38,839 bases of DNA, taken from positions 1,713-40,551 of the forward strand of contig DFWZ01000051.1 of NCBI GenBank assembly GCA_002381565.1, read 5' to 3'. Source of the DNA: Gallionella sp. UBA4121 (GTDB lineage: Bacteria > Pseudomonadota > Gammaproteobacteria > Burkholderiales > Gallionellaceae). The position numbers and the translations under genes were made by a program. This document shows positions 26,347 through 34,954 of the stretch, one piece after another. Numbering within the stretch: the stretch's first letter is position 1; the number at the start of each line of letters is the position of its first letter. Under the pieces are notes generated by a model that worked only from the letters and a program-made list of their open reading frames with translations, was not told the DNA's origin and did no database searches.

Positions 26347-28689
26347 ATGATCAACATTGAAATTGATGGCAAGTTAGTCGAGACTGAACGCGGTTCGACG
26401 GTGATGGATGCGGCGAATAAAGCCGGCGTCTATATCCCGCATTTTTGCTACCACAAGAAACTGTCCATCGCGGCGAATTGCCGGATGTGTCTGGTCGAGG
26501 TCGAGAAGGCGCCCAAGCCGTTGCCGGCCTGTGCCACGCCGGCAGCTGAAGGCATGAAGGTGCATACGCATTCCGAGATGGCAATCAAGGCGCAAAAAGG
26601 CGTGATGGAGTTTCTGCTGATCAACCATCCTCTGGATTGCCCGATTTGCGATCAGGGTGGCGAATGTCAGCTGCAGGATATTGCGGTGGGTTACGGCGGG
26701 GGCGCATCGCGCTACACCGAAGAAAAACGCATGGTCAACCCCAAGGAGATCGGCGAATTGATTTCCACCATTGAAATGAGCCGCTGCATCCAGTGTACGC
26801 GCTGCGTGCGCTTCGGGCAGGAAATAGCAGGCCAGATGGAACTGGGCATGGCAAACCGTTCGGAGAATGCCGAGATCATGAGTTTTGTTAACAGTGCGGT
26901 GGATTCCGAGCTGTCAGGCAACATGATCGACCTGTGCCCGGTCGGCGCCCTGACCAGCAAGCCATTCCGTTATACGGCCCGCAGCTGGGAGTTGTCGCGC
27001 CGTAAATCGGTCAGCCCGCACGATGGTCTGGGCGCCAATCTGGCCGTACACGTCAAGGATGGTAAGGTGTTGCGTGTCGTGCCGGTCGAAAACGAAGCGG
27101 TCAATGAGTGCTGGATTTCGGACAAGGACAGGTTCAGTTATGAAGGGCTGAATTCGCCCGAGCGTCTGACCCGCCCTATGATCAAGCAGGACAATAAATG
27201 GGTAGAAGTTGAATGGGCGCAGGCCCTGGAATACGTGGCCAACGGGCTGCGTCAGATCGCCGGCAGTGCCGGTCCTGAGCATATCGCCGCGCTGGCGACA
27301 CCGCATTCTACTTTTGAGGAGTTATACCTGCTGCAAAAGCTGATGCGCGGCACAGGGAGCGGCAACGTCGATTTCCGCCTGCGTCAGTCCGATTTCAGCG
27401 CGGATGGCAAACAGGCAGGCGCGCCCTGGTTAGGGATGCCGGTAGCAGAAATCAATGCCTGCGACCGGTTCCTGATCGTGGGGAGCTTCCTGCGCAAGGA
27501 TCACCCCCTGCTGGCTCAGCGCATACGTCAGGCTGTGAAACACGGTGCAGAGGCGAATGTGCTGCATGCCGCCGACGACGATTTGCTGATGCCTGTCGCC
27601 AACAAGGCGATCGCAGCGCCTGCTGATATGGTGAATTGGCTTGCGCAAATTTACAAAGCGCTCGCTGTCGAAAAAGAGGCTGCTGTGCCCGCTGAAATTG
27701 CGCAGGTTGCGCTCACCGATTCCGCAAGCGCAATCGCGAAGAGCATGGCTGCCGGCGAACATGGCGCCGTGTTGCTGGGGAACTTTGCACAGCAGCATCC
27801 GCAGGCTGCACAGATCGCATCGCTGTCTGAACAAATTGCCGCCCTGTGCGGGGCGAAGTTCGGTTATCTGGGCGAAGCTGCCAACAGCACAGGCGGCTAT
27901 CTGGCGGGCGCTGTGCCTTTTTCAGGTGCTGTGCAGGGCATGAATGCCTTGCAAATGCTGGATAAACCCCGCAAGGCCTATCTGCTGCTGAACGTCGAGC
28001 CGGAACTCGATATGCACAATCCGCAGCTGGCCATCGCTGCGATGCGCTCGGCTGATATGGTGGTTGCCATGTCTGCCTACAAACACCACGGCATGGACTA
28101 TGCCGACGTGCTGTTGCCCATCGCCCCGTTCACCGAAACGTCCGGCACATTTGTCAACACAGAAGGGCGTGCACAGCATTTCAAGGGCGCAGTTAAGCCG
28201 CTGGGAGATGCGCGTCCGGCATGGAAGGTATTGCGCGTACTGGGCAATCTGCTGGATGTGGCCGGGTTTGATTACGACACCAGCGAAGCGGTGCGCGACG
28301 AAGGTCTGCATCAGGATACGCTCGCTGACAGCCTCAACAATCACCTTGCCTCCGTTGAGTTGCAAGTTGCAGCCGGTAGCGGCGCCTCTCTGCAACGTGT
28401 GAGTGACGTGCCGATCTATTATGCGGATGCGCTGGTGCGCCGCGCTACTGCACTGCAGAAGACGAATTCGGCCTCGGTGCCTGTCGTGATGCTGCATGGC
28501 GATGAGCTGCAAAAGCTGGGATTGCAGTCCGGCGACATCGCCCGCGTCACCCAGGGCCATGCGGGCGTGCAATTGACGGTGACAAGAGACGATAAGTTAC
28601 CGCGTGGTGTGGCGCGCGTAGCGGCGGGTCATCCGGCCACTGCGCTGCTGGGTGCCATGTTTGGCGAGATTTTGGTGGAGCGTGCATGA
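26347..28689 (+). CDS. nuoG: NADH-quinone oxidoreductase subunit G
   Basis: Largest peripheral-arm subunit, 780 residues. The N-terminal ferredoxin part has [2Fe-2S] ligands C34, C45, C48 and C62. It is followed by the H94-C98-C101-C107 [4Fe-4S] site and a third site with C147, C150, C153 and C197. From about 220 the molybdopterin-oxidoreductase-like fold follows, without a catalytic cofactor function in complex I. Complete and of normal length. The stop overlaps the first nuoH ATG. Confidence 0.97.
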   Translation: MINIEIDGKLVETERGSTVMDAANKAGVYIPHFCYHKKLSIAANCRMCLVEVEKAPKPLPACATPAAEGMKVHTHSEMAIKAQKGVMEFLLINHPLDCPICDQGGECQLQDIAVGYGGGASRYTEEKRMVNPKEIGELISTIEMSRCIQCTRCVRFGQEIAGQMELGMANRSENAEIMSFVNSAVDSELSGNMIDLCPVGALTSKPFRYTARSWELSRRKSVSPHDGLGANLAVHVKDGKVLRVVPVENEAVNECWISDKDRFSYEGLNSPERLTRPMIKQDNKWVEVEWAQALEYVANGLRQIAGSAGPEHIAALATPHSTFEELYLLQKLMRGTGSGNVDFRLRQSDFSADGKQAGAPWLGMPVAEINACDRFLIVGSFLRKDHPLLAQRIRQAVKHGAEANVLHAADDDLLMPVANKAIAAPADMVNWLAQIYKALAVEKEAAVPAEIAQVALTDSASAIAKSMAAGEHGAVLLGNFAQQHPQAAQIASLSEQIAALCGAKFGYLGEAANSTGGYLAGAVPFSGAVQGMNALQMLDKPRKAYLLLNVEPELDMHNPQLAIAAMRSADMVVAMSAYKHHGMDYADVLLPIAPFTETSGTFVNTEGRAQHFKGAVKPLGDARPAWKVLRVLGNLLDVAGFDYDTSEAVRDEGLHQDTLADSLNNHLASVELQVAAGSGASLQRVSDVPIYYADALVRRATALQKTNSASVPVVMLHGDELQKLGLQSGDIARVTQGHAGVQLTVTRDDKLPRGVARVAAGHPATALLGAMFGEILVERA

Positions 28690-29714
28690 TGGAATTGCTG
28701 GAACCCATACAAAAACTACTGGGGCCGCTCTGGCTGCCACTATGGACGCTGCTCAAGATCGTGGTGATTGTGCTGCCGCTGATGGGGGCGGTCGCCTATC
28801 TGACGCTGGCGGAGCGCAAGGTGATCGGCTGGATGCAAATCCGTATCGGCCCCAACCGGGTCGGCTACTTCGGCCTGTTGCAGCCGCTGGCAGACGGTCT
28901 GAAGTTATTGATGAAAGAAATCATCATCCCGAGCGGCGCGAATAAATTTCTGTTCATCATCGCGCCTATCCTGACCCTGATGCCTGCGCTGGCTGTCTGG
29001 GCGGTCGTGCCGTTCAATGCGGAACTGGTCGTGGCCAATATCAACGCCGGTTTGCTGTATATCCTGGCGATGGCATCCCTGGGTGTCTATGGTGTGATTA
29101 TTGCCGGCTGGGCATCGAATTCAAAATACGCCTTCCTGGGTGCGATGCGTTCGGCAGCACAGATCGTGTCTTATGAAATTGCCATGGGGTTCGCGCTGGT
29201 GACCGTGCTGATGGCCGCGCAAAGCCTGAATCTGGGCGATATCGTGCACGGACAGCATGGCACACATGGACTTTTAAACTGGTATTTCATTCCGCTGTTC
29301 CCGATGTTTGTGGTCTATTTCATCTCGGGTGTGGCGGAAACCAACCGCGCGCCGTTTGACGTGGCGGAAGGCGAGTCTGAAATCGTGGCAGGTTTCCATG
29401 TCGAGTATTCGGGCATGGCCTTTGCGCTGTTCTTCCTGGGCGAATACGCCAACATGATACTGGTTGCATTCCTGACCTCGATCATGTTTCTGGGCGGCTG
29501 GCTGTCCCCGGTGCCGTTCCTGCCGGACAGCATCGTGTGGATGTTTGCCAAGGTGGCATTCGTGCTGTTCCTGTTCCTGTGGTTCCGTGCAACCTTTCCG
29601 CGCTATCGCTACGATCAGTTGATGCGTCTGGGCTGGAAAGTGTTTATCCCGATATCGCTTATCTGGGTGGTGGTAGTGGGTGCGTGGATGCAAACCCCCT
29701 ATTGGCTGTGGTAG
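28686..29714 (+). CDS. nuoH: NADH-quinone oxidoreductase subunit H
   Basis: Membrane subunit at the junction with the peripheral arm, helping form the quinone channel; 342 residues with about eight hydrophobic helices. Signatures are RKVIGWMQIRIGPNRVGYFG (the loop after helix one), GLLQPLADGLKLLMKE and ETNRAPFDVAEGESEIVAGF with its conserved acidic residues. ATG 28686 overlaps the nuoG stop by four bases; a second in-frame ATG at 28689 is equally possible and costs one residue. Confidence 0.97.
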   Translation: MMELLEPIQKLLGPLWLPLWTLLKIVVIVLPLMGAVAYLTLAERKVIGWMQIRIGPNRVGYFGLLQPLADGLKLLMKEIIIPSGANKFLFIIAPILTLMPALAVWAVVPFNAELVVANINAGLLYILAMASLGVYGVIIAGWASNSKYAFLGAMRSAAQIVSYEIAMGFALVTVLMAAQSLNLGDIVHGQHGTHGLLNWYFIPLFPMFVVYFISGVAETNRAPFDVAEGESEIVAGFHVEYSGMAFALFFLGEYANMILVAFLTSIMFLGGWLSPVPFLPDSIVWMFAKVAFVLFLFLWFRATFPRYRYDQLMRLGWKVFIPISLIWVVVVGAWMQTPYWLW

Positions 29715-29745
29715 GGGCGTCGTCGCGCTCACACGAGGATATAAA

Positions 29746-30234
29746 ATGGAAAAAATCAAAGAATTTTTCAAGACTTTTCTGCTAATCGAATTGCTCAAAG
29801 GGATGGCGCTGACCGGAAGGTACATGTTCGCCCGCAAGATCACCGTGCAATTTCCGGAAGAGAAGACCCCGCAAGGTTTCCGTTTTCGCGGGCTGCATGC
29901 CCAGCGTCGCTATGCAAACGGCGAAGAACGCTGTATCGGTTGCAAGCTGTGCGAAGCGGTCTGTCCGGCGCTGGCGATCACGATTAAAGTGGCCGAACGT
30001 GAAGACGGCACACGCCGCACCACGCAATACGACATTGACCTGACCAAGTGTATCTTTTGCGGTTTTTGCGAAGAATCCTGTCCGGTGGATGCGATTGTCG
30101 AGACCCGGATTTTTGAATACCACGGCGAAAAACGCGGTGATTTGTACTATACCAAGCCGATGCTGCTGGCGGTAGGCGATAAGTATGAAGCGCAGATCGC
30201 CAAGGACCGCGCGTCAGATGCCAAATACAGGTAG
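29746..30234 (+). CDS. nuoI: NADH-quinone oxidoreductase subunit I
   Basis: Ferredoxin-like subunit bearing clusters N6a and N6b, 162 residues. The two sets of ligands are C63, C66, C69 and C73 (CIGCKLCEAVCP) and C102, C105, C108 and C112 (CIFCGFCEESCP). ATG 29746 has GAGG seven bases before it; the longer frame from 29680 runs into nuoH and is not family sequence. The TAG stop is the first triplet of the heptamer repeat element that fills the gap to nuoJ. Confidence 0.97.
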   Translation: MEKIKEFFKTFLLIELLKGMALTGRYMFARKITVQFPEEKTPQGFRFRGLHAQRRYANGEERCIGCKLCEAVCPALAITIKVAEREDGTRRTTQYDIDLTKCIFCGFCEESCPVDAIVETRIFEYHGEKRGDLYYTKPMLLAVGDKYEAQIAKDRASDAKYR

Positions 30235-30311
30235 TGGTGAGTAGAGAGTAGGGAGTAGGGAGTGGTCAGTAGGGGTGGTTTTTCCACTTGCCACTATCCA
30301 CTTACAACTTA
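30232..30311. repeat. Heptamer-based palindromic repeat element between nuoI and nuoJ (element A)
   Basis: From 30237 six consecutive 7-mers of the form GNGAGTA run to 30278 (GTGAGTA, GAGAGTA, GGGAGTA, GGGAGTG, GTCAGTA, GGGGTGG). After a short T run come CCACTTG, CCACTAT, CCACTTA and CAACTTA (30284-30311). The second set is roughly the complement of the first, so the unit can fold on itself. It begins at the nuoI stop codon and ends just before the AAGGATG ribosome site of nuoJ. Confidence 0.75.
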
Positions 30312-30331
30312 CAGTTTTTAAGGATGAATTC

Positions 30332-30940
30332 ATGAGTTTTTTTGATGTGGTGTTTTACCTGTTTGCGACCATCACCACCCTCGCGGCGATGGGTGTGATT
30401 GTCGCGCGCAATCCCGTTCATGCGGCGCTGTTCCTGGTGCTGGCTTTCTGCAGTGCGGCAGGAATATGGATGCTGCTGGAAGCCGAGTTTCTCGCGATCG
30501 TACTGGTGCTCGTTTATGTCGGTGCGGTGATGGTGTTGTTCCTGTTCGTGGTGATGATGCTCGATATTAACCTGCTGAAATTGCGCGAAGGCTTCTGGCG
30601 CTGGTTTCCGTTCGGCGCGGGACTGGCAGGTCTGATGGTTTTCGAGATGATCTGGGTGCTGGGTTCCCGCCAGACGGCTGAGGTTTCCACAGCGATCAAA
30701 CATGCGGCAGATTACAGCAATACCAAGGAGCTGGGCCGCCTGCTTTATACCCAATACGTTTATCCGTTCGAGCTGGCTGCGGTGATTCTGCTGGTGGCGA
30801 TGGTGGCTGCCATCGCATTGACGCTGCGTCGCCGTCCGGGGGTCAAGACGCAAAACATATCCGAGCAGATCAAGGCCAGGAAGTCGGATCGCCTGCGTAT
30901 TGTGAGCATGCCGTCTGAACCAAGAGCTAATAGTAAGTAG
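30332..30940 (+). CDS. nuoJ: NADH-quinone oxidoreductase subunit J
   Basis: Membrane subunit of 202 residues with five hydrophobic helices, including the pi-bulge helix region LAIVLVLVYVGAVMVLFLFVVMML (about 53-77). N-terminal NPVHAALFLVLAF is typical. AAGGATG lies five bases before ATG 30332. The last codons (AGT AAG TAG) are part of the next heptamer repeat element, so the C terminus has been shaped by the repeat. It is flanked on both sides by these repeats. Confidence 0.95.
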   Translation: MSFFDVVFYLFATITTLAAMGVIVARNPVHAALFLVLAFCSAAGIWMLLEAEFLAIVLVLVYVGAVMVLFLFVVMMLDINLLKLREGFWRWFPFGAGLAGLMVFEMIWVLGSRQTAEVSTAIKHAADYSNTKELGRLLYTQYVYPFELAAVILLVAMVAAIALTLRRRPGVKTQNISEQIKARKSDRLRIVSMPSEPRANSK

Positions 30941-31001
30941 TGAGTCGTAAGTGGACAGCAGTGAAGTGTAGAACCACTGACTACTCTCTACTCACCACTA
31001 T
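30931..31001. repeat. Heptamer-based palindromic repeat element between nuoJ and nuoK (element B)
   Basis: 7-mers AGTAAGT, AGTGAGT and CGTAAGT (30932-30952) face CCACTGA, CTACTCT, CTACTCA and CCACTAT (30974-31001). The segment 30981-31000 is the exact reverse complement of 30232-30251 in element A (TAGTGGTGAGTAGAGAGTAG), so a perfect 20-bp inverted repeat brackets nuoJ. It overlaps the nuoJ stop codon. Confidence 0.78.
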
Positions 31002-31032
31002 CTAAATCAATCAAGGGAGCGAAAATTAGAAC

Positions 31033-31338
31033 ATGGTAACCCTTTCACATTATCTGGTGTTTAGCGCGGTGCTGTTTGCCATCAGCGTGGTGGGCATTTT
31101 TCTGAATCGTAAGAATGTGATCATTCTGTTGATGTCCATCGAGCTGATGCTGCTGGCCGTGAATACCAACTTTGTCGCGTTTTCGCATTATCTTAACGAT
31201 ACGGCCGGCCAGGTCTTTGTGTTCTTCATATTGACCGTCGCGGCGGCGGAAGCTGCGATCGGACTTGCCATTCTGGTGGTGCTGTTCCGCAATCTGCGCA
31301 CCATTAACGTTGATGATCTTGGCAGTTTGAAAGGCTGA
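31033..31338 (+). CDS. nuoK: NADH-quinone oxidoreductase subunit K
   Basis: MrpC-like membrane subunit of 101 residues with three helices. The conserved glutamates lie in MSIELMLLAVNTNF and AAAEAAIGLAILV, which take part in the proton path. Its AAGGGAG ribosome site is unusually far (13 bases) from ATG 31033, in a gap altered by repeat element B; no nearer start exists in frame. nuoL follows after four bases. Confidence 0.96.
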   Translation: MVTLSHYLVFSAVLFAISVVGIFLNRKNVIILLMSIELMLLAVNTNFVAFSHYLNDTAGQVFVFFILTVAAAEAAIGLAILVVLFRNLRTINVDDLGSLKG

Positions 31339-31342
31339 TGTA

Positions 31343-33361
31343 ATGGATATTCAAAGCTATTATCTGCTGGTACCGCTGGCGCCTCTGCTTGGTGCCATCG
31401 TGGCAGGCCTGTTTGGCAAAGCGCTCGGGCGCACCATGACGCACCGCATTGCTATCGCGCTGGTCGGCGTGTCATTATTTGCCTCGATCAAGATTTTTCA
31501 GGATGTCATGGCAGGCCACATGTTCAATGGCCCTGTCTACACCTGGCTGACTTCGGGTGATACCAGTTTCCACGTCGGGTTTCTGATCGACCGGCTGACC
31601 GTCACCATGATGCTGGTGGTCACGTCCGTTTCATTGATGGTGCACATCTATACCATCGGTTACATGTCGGAAGATGCCGGTTACCAGCGTTTCTTCAGCT
31701 ATATCTCGCTGTTCACCTTCTCCATGCTGATGCTGGTGATGGCCAACAACTTCATGCAATTGTTCTTCGGTTGGGAAGCGGTGGGGCTGGTGTCTTACTT
31801 GCTGATCGGCTTCTGGTACACGAGGCCTACTGCTATCTACGCGAACCTCAAGGCCTTTCTGGTCAACCGGGTCGGTGACTTCGGCTTCCTGTTAGGGATA
31901 GGGCTGATACTGATGGTGTTCGGCACGCTCGATTACGCAGCCGTGTTCGCCAATGTGGCCAGCCACGCGGATGATATGGCGCCGATAGCCGGCATGTCCG
32001 TCAACATGCTCACGGCGATTTGCATCCTGTTGTTTATCGGTGCGATGGGCAAGTCCGCACAGTTTCCGTTGCATGTCTGGTTGCCGGATTCGATGGAAGG
32101 CCCGACGCCGATTTCTGCGCTGATTCACGCGGCAACCATGGTGACTGCCGGTATCTTCATGGTGGCGCGCATGTCGCCGATGTTCGAGTTGTCGGATACC
32201 GCGCTGTCGTTCGTGATGGTCATCGGTGCAATCACAGCGCTGTTCATGGGCTTTCTGGGCATCATTCAGAACGACATCAAGCGCGTGATCGCTTACTCCA
32301 CCCTGTCGCAACTGGGCTATATGACCGTGGCGCTGGGCGCATCGGCCTACCCTGTGGCAATCTTCCACCTGATGACGCATGCCTTTTTCAAGGCGCTGCT
32401 GTTCCTGGGCGCCGGTAGTGTAATCATCGGCATGCATCACGACCAGGATATCCGCAACATGGGCGGGCTGAAGAAATATATGCCCATCACCTGGATCACC
32501 TCGCTGATCGGATCTCTGGCGCTGATCGGCACCCCGTTCTTCTCGGGATTCTATTCCAAGGACAGCATCATCGAAGCGGTCGAACACTCGCATCTGGCAG
32601 GTTCAGGTTTTGCCTATTTCGCGGTGGTGGCAGGCGTTTTCGTCACGGCGTTCTATACCTTCCGCATGTATTTCCTGGTGTTTCACGGCAAGGAACGTTT
32701 CGGAAAGTTGCATCATAAAGAACAGGCTGGCGATCACGCGGATGAAGAAGTGTCGAGTGACCATCATCATGGCCTGGCCCCCGGCCAGAAACCGCATGAA
32801 TCCCGCTGGGTTGTGACATTGCCGCTGGTGTTGCTGGCGATTCCGTCTGTGATCATCGGTTATATTGCAATTGAACCGATGCTGTTTGGCGGCTATTTCA
32901 GGGATGCCATTTACATTGCGCAAAACCATGACGTGATGCGCGAGTTGCAGGAGGAATTTCACGGCGGGTTTTCCATGGTGGTGCATTCGCTGACTGACTT
33001 GCCGCTGTGGCTGGCTGTTGCCGGTGTGGCCAGTGCGGCGTACTTCTATCTTAAACGTCCGGATATTCCGGCGGCGATACAGAAGCGTTTTCAGTGGATC
33101 TATACCCTGCTGGATAACAAGTATTACTTTGACCGTTTCAATGACTGGTTTTATGCAGGCGGTGCGCGGGGCTTGAGCAGTTTTCTGGGTAAATTTGCCG
33201 ACAAGTTCCTGATTGACGGGTTGATGGTGAATGGCTCGGCCAGTCTGGTGGGCAGACTTTCCGGTGTGGTGCGCAGATTCCAGACCGGCTATATATATCA
33301 CTACGCCTTCACCATGATCGTTGGCGTATTTATTTTGTTGACGATAAGAAACTGGTTTTAA
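31343..33361 (+). CDS. nuoL: NADH-quinone oxidoreductase subunit L
   Basis: Antiporter-like proton-pumping subunit of 672 residues with about 16 helices and the long lateral helix near the C terminus. Core signatures are FFGWEAVGLVSYLLIGFW, GKSAQFPLHVWLPDSMEGPTP and KRVIAYSTLSQLGYM, with pumping Lys/Glu residues inside. A His/acid-rich loop (HHKEQAGDHADEEVSSDHHH, about 455-474) precedes the later helices. AAGG lies about nine bases before the start. A possible diverged repeat element follows the stop. Confidence 0.97.
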   Translation: MDIQSYYLLVPLAPLLGAIVAGLFGKALGRTMTHRIAIALVGVSLFASIKIFQDVMAGHMFNGPVYTWLTSGDTSFHVGFLIDRLTVTMMLVVTSVSLMVHIYTIGYMSEDAGYQRFFSYISLFTFSMLMLVMANNFMQLFFGWEAVGLVSYLLIGFWYTRPTAIYANLKAFLVNRVGDFGFLLGIGLILMVFGTLDYAAVFANVASHADDMAPIAGMSVNMLTAICILLFIGAMGKSAQFPLHVWLPDSMEGPTPISALIHAATMVTAGIFMVARMSPMFELSDTALSFVMVIGAITALFMGFLGIIQNDIKRVIAYSTLSQLGYMTVALGASAYPVAIFHLMTHAFFKALLFLGAGSVIIGMHHDQDIRNMGGLKKYMPITWITSLIGSLALIGTPFFSGFYSKDSIIEAVEHSHLAGSGFAYFAVVAGVFVTAFYTFRMYFLVFHGKERFGKLHHKEQAGDHADEEVSSDHHHGLAPGQKPHESRWVVTLPLVLLAIPSVIIGYIAIEPMLFGGYFRDAIYIAQNHDVMRELQEEFHGGFSMVVHSLTDLPLWLAVAGVASAAYFYLKRPDIPAAIQKRFQWIYTLLDNKYYFDRFNDWFYAGGARGLSSFLGKFADKFLIDGLMVNGSASLVGRLSGVVRRFQTGYIYHYAFTMIVGVFILLTIRNWF

Positions 33362-33363
33362 TC

Positions 33364-33420
33364 GTAGTGAATGGTAACGGGTGGGCTGAGTTTCCCACTG
33401 TACTGCTAGCTGCTTACAAC
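33364..33420. repeat. Diverged copy of the nuo intergenic repeat between nuoL and nuoM (element C)
   Basis: GTGGG-ctgagttt-CCCAC (about 33381-33398) forms a stem like the centre of element A. Downstream, trinucleotides GCT/ACT recur every seven bases (GCTAGCTGCTTACAACT), ending in CTTACAACTT as in element A. It is clearly degenerate compared with A and B. Confidence 0.45.
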
Positions 33421-33450
33421 TTTGTGCTTCATGATTAAAGGAAACACAGC

Positions 33451-34941
33451 ATGATTTTTGGATTACCCGTAATTAGCGTTGCGATCTGGTTGCCGATCCT
33501 GTTCGGCATACTGGTTCTGGCAACTGGCAATGATAAAAATGCGCCGCTGGCCCGCCTTCTGGCGCTGGTCGGCAGTGTGCTGGGATTTCTGGTTACCCTG
33601 CCTCTGTATACCAGTTTTGATATCACAACGAGCAACATGCAGTTCGTCGAGCTGCACAGCTGGATCCAGCGCTTCAATATTCATTACCATCTGGGTGTCG
33701 ATGGCATTTCGATGTTGTTTATCCTGCTGAACAGTTTCTTTACCGTGATCGTGGTGCTCGCCGGCTGGCGCGTCATCGAGAAGCGCGTGTCGCAATACAT
33801 GGCCGCGTTCCTGGTGATGTCGGGAATCGTGAACGGCGTATTTGCAGCGCTCGACTCCATCCTGTTTTACGTGTTCTGGGAAGCGATGCTGATCCCGATG
33901 TTCATTATCATCGGTGTGTGGGGCGGGCCTAACCGCATCTATGCGACGATGAAGTTTTTCCTCTACACGCTGCTGGGCTCGCTGCTGATGCTCGTTGCGC
34001 TGATTTACCTGTACAACATCTCCGGCGGCAGCTTCGCGATTCTGGACTTTCATCGCGTGGCGATCCCGATGACGGCACAGATTTTAATCTTCATCGCCTT
34101 CTTCTTCGCGTTTGCGGTCAAGGTGCCGATGTTCCCGTTGCATACCTGGTTGCCGGATGCCCACGTTGAAGCCCCGACAGGCGGTTCCGTGGTGCTGGCG
34201 GCGATCATGCTGAAGGTGGGCGCATACGGATTTCTGCGCTTTTCCATGCCGATCACCCCTGATGCGAGCCACAAACTGGCAGGCGTCATGATTGCGCTTT
34301 CATTGATCGCGATCGTCTACATCGGCCTGGTTGCCTTGATGCAGTCCGACATGAAAAAACTGGTGGCTTATTCTTCCATTTCGCACATGGGCTTTGTCAC
34401 CCTCGGCCTGTTCATCTTCAATGCCTACGGTGTAGAAGGTGCGCTGTTGCAAATGCTCTCGCATGGTTTTGTGGCGGGCGCATTGTTCCTGTGTATCGGC
34501 GTGCTGTATGACCGGATGCACTCGCGGAAAATCAGTGATTACGGTGGCGTCGCCAACAAGATGCCGGTGTTTGCCGCATTCTTCATGCTGTTCGCCATGG
34601 CCAACAGCGGCCTGCCCGGTACCAGTGCCTTTGTCGGTGAATTCATCGTGCTGATGGGCGCGATCAAGGTGAATTTCTGGTACGCCTTTGCGGCGGGCAG
34701 CACGTTGATCTTTGGCGCGGCTTATACCTTGTGGATGTACAAGCGGGTTATTTTCGGCGCGGTGGCCAATCACCATGTTGAAGAGCTGACCGACATCAAT
34801 GCGCGTGAAATATTGATCATGTCGATTCTGGCCATCTTCGTGCTGGGAATGGGTATTTACCCGCTGCCATTTGGCGAAATATTGCATGCGTCCGTGAATG
34901 ACTTGCTGGTGCACGTTGCGCAATCCAAGCTGCCGTTGTAA
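33451..34941 (+). CDS. nuoM: NADH-quinone oxidoreductase subunit M
   Basis: Second antiporter-like subunit, 496 residues with about 14 helices. Signatures are HLGVDGISMLFILLNSF, the VFWEAMLIPMFIIIGVWGG helix with the key Glu, VKVPMFPLHTWLPDAHVEAPTGGS, and KKLVAYSSISHMGFV. AAAGGA lies eight bases before the ATG. nuoN starts 13 bases after its stop. Confidence 0.97.
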   Translation: MIFGLPVISVAIWLPILFGILVLATGNDKNAPLARLLALVGSVLGFLVTLPLYTSFDITTSNMQFVELHSWIQRFNIHYHLGVDGISMLFILLNSFFTVIVVLAGWRVIEKRVSQYMAAFLVMSGIVNGVFAALDSILFYVFWEAMLIPMFIIIGVWGGPNRIYATMKFFLYTLLGSLLMLVALIYLYNISGGSFAILDFHRVAIPMTAQILIFIAFFFAFAVKVPMFPLHTWLPDAHVEAPTGGSVVLAAIMLKVGAYGFLRFSMPITPDASHKLAGVMIALSLIAIVYIGLVALMQSDMKKLVAYSSISHMGFVTLGLFIFNAYGVEGALLQMLSHGFVAGALFLCIGVLYDRMHSRKISDYGGVANKMPVFAAFFMLFAMANSGLPGTSAFVGEFIVLMGAIKVNFWYAFAAGSTLIFGAAYTLWMYKRVIFGAVANHHVEELTDINAREILIMSILAIFVLGMGIYPLPFGEILHASVNDLLVHVAQSKLPL

Positions 34942-34954
34942 TAAAGAGGTGAAT

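Noticed and set aside
26347..28689. Formate dehydrogenase-like molybdoenzyme
   Set aside because: The molybdopterin-type fold is a normal part of NuoG, and the gene sits between nuoF and nuoH.
30237..30311. Heptamer runs in the nuo operon as CRISPR or coding sequence
   Set aside because: The unit is seven bases with no spacers, and no frame with a start and ribosome site is maintained.
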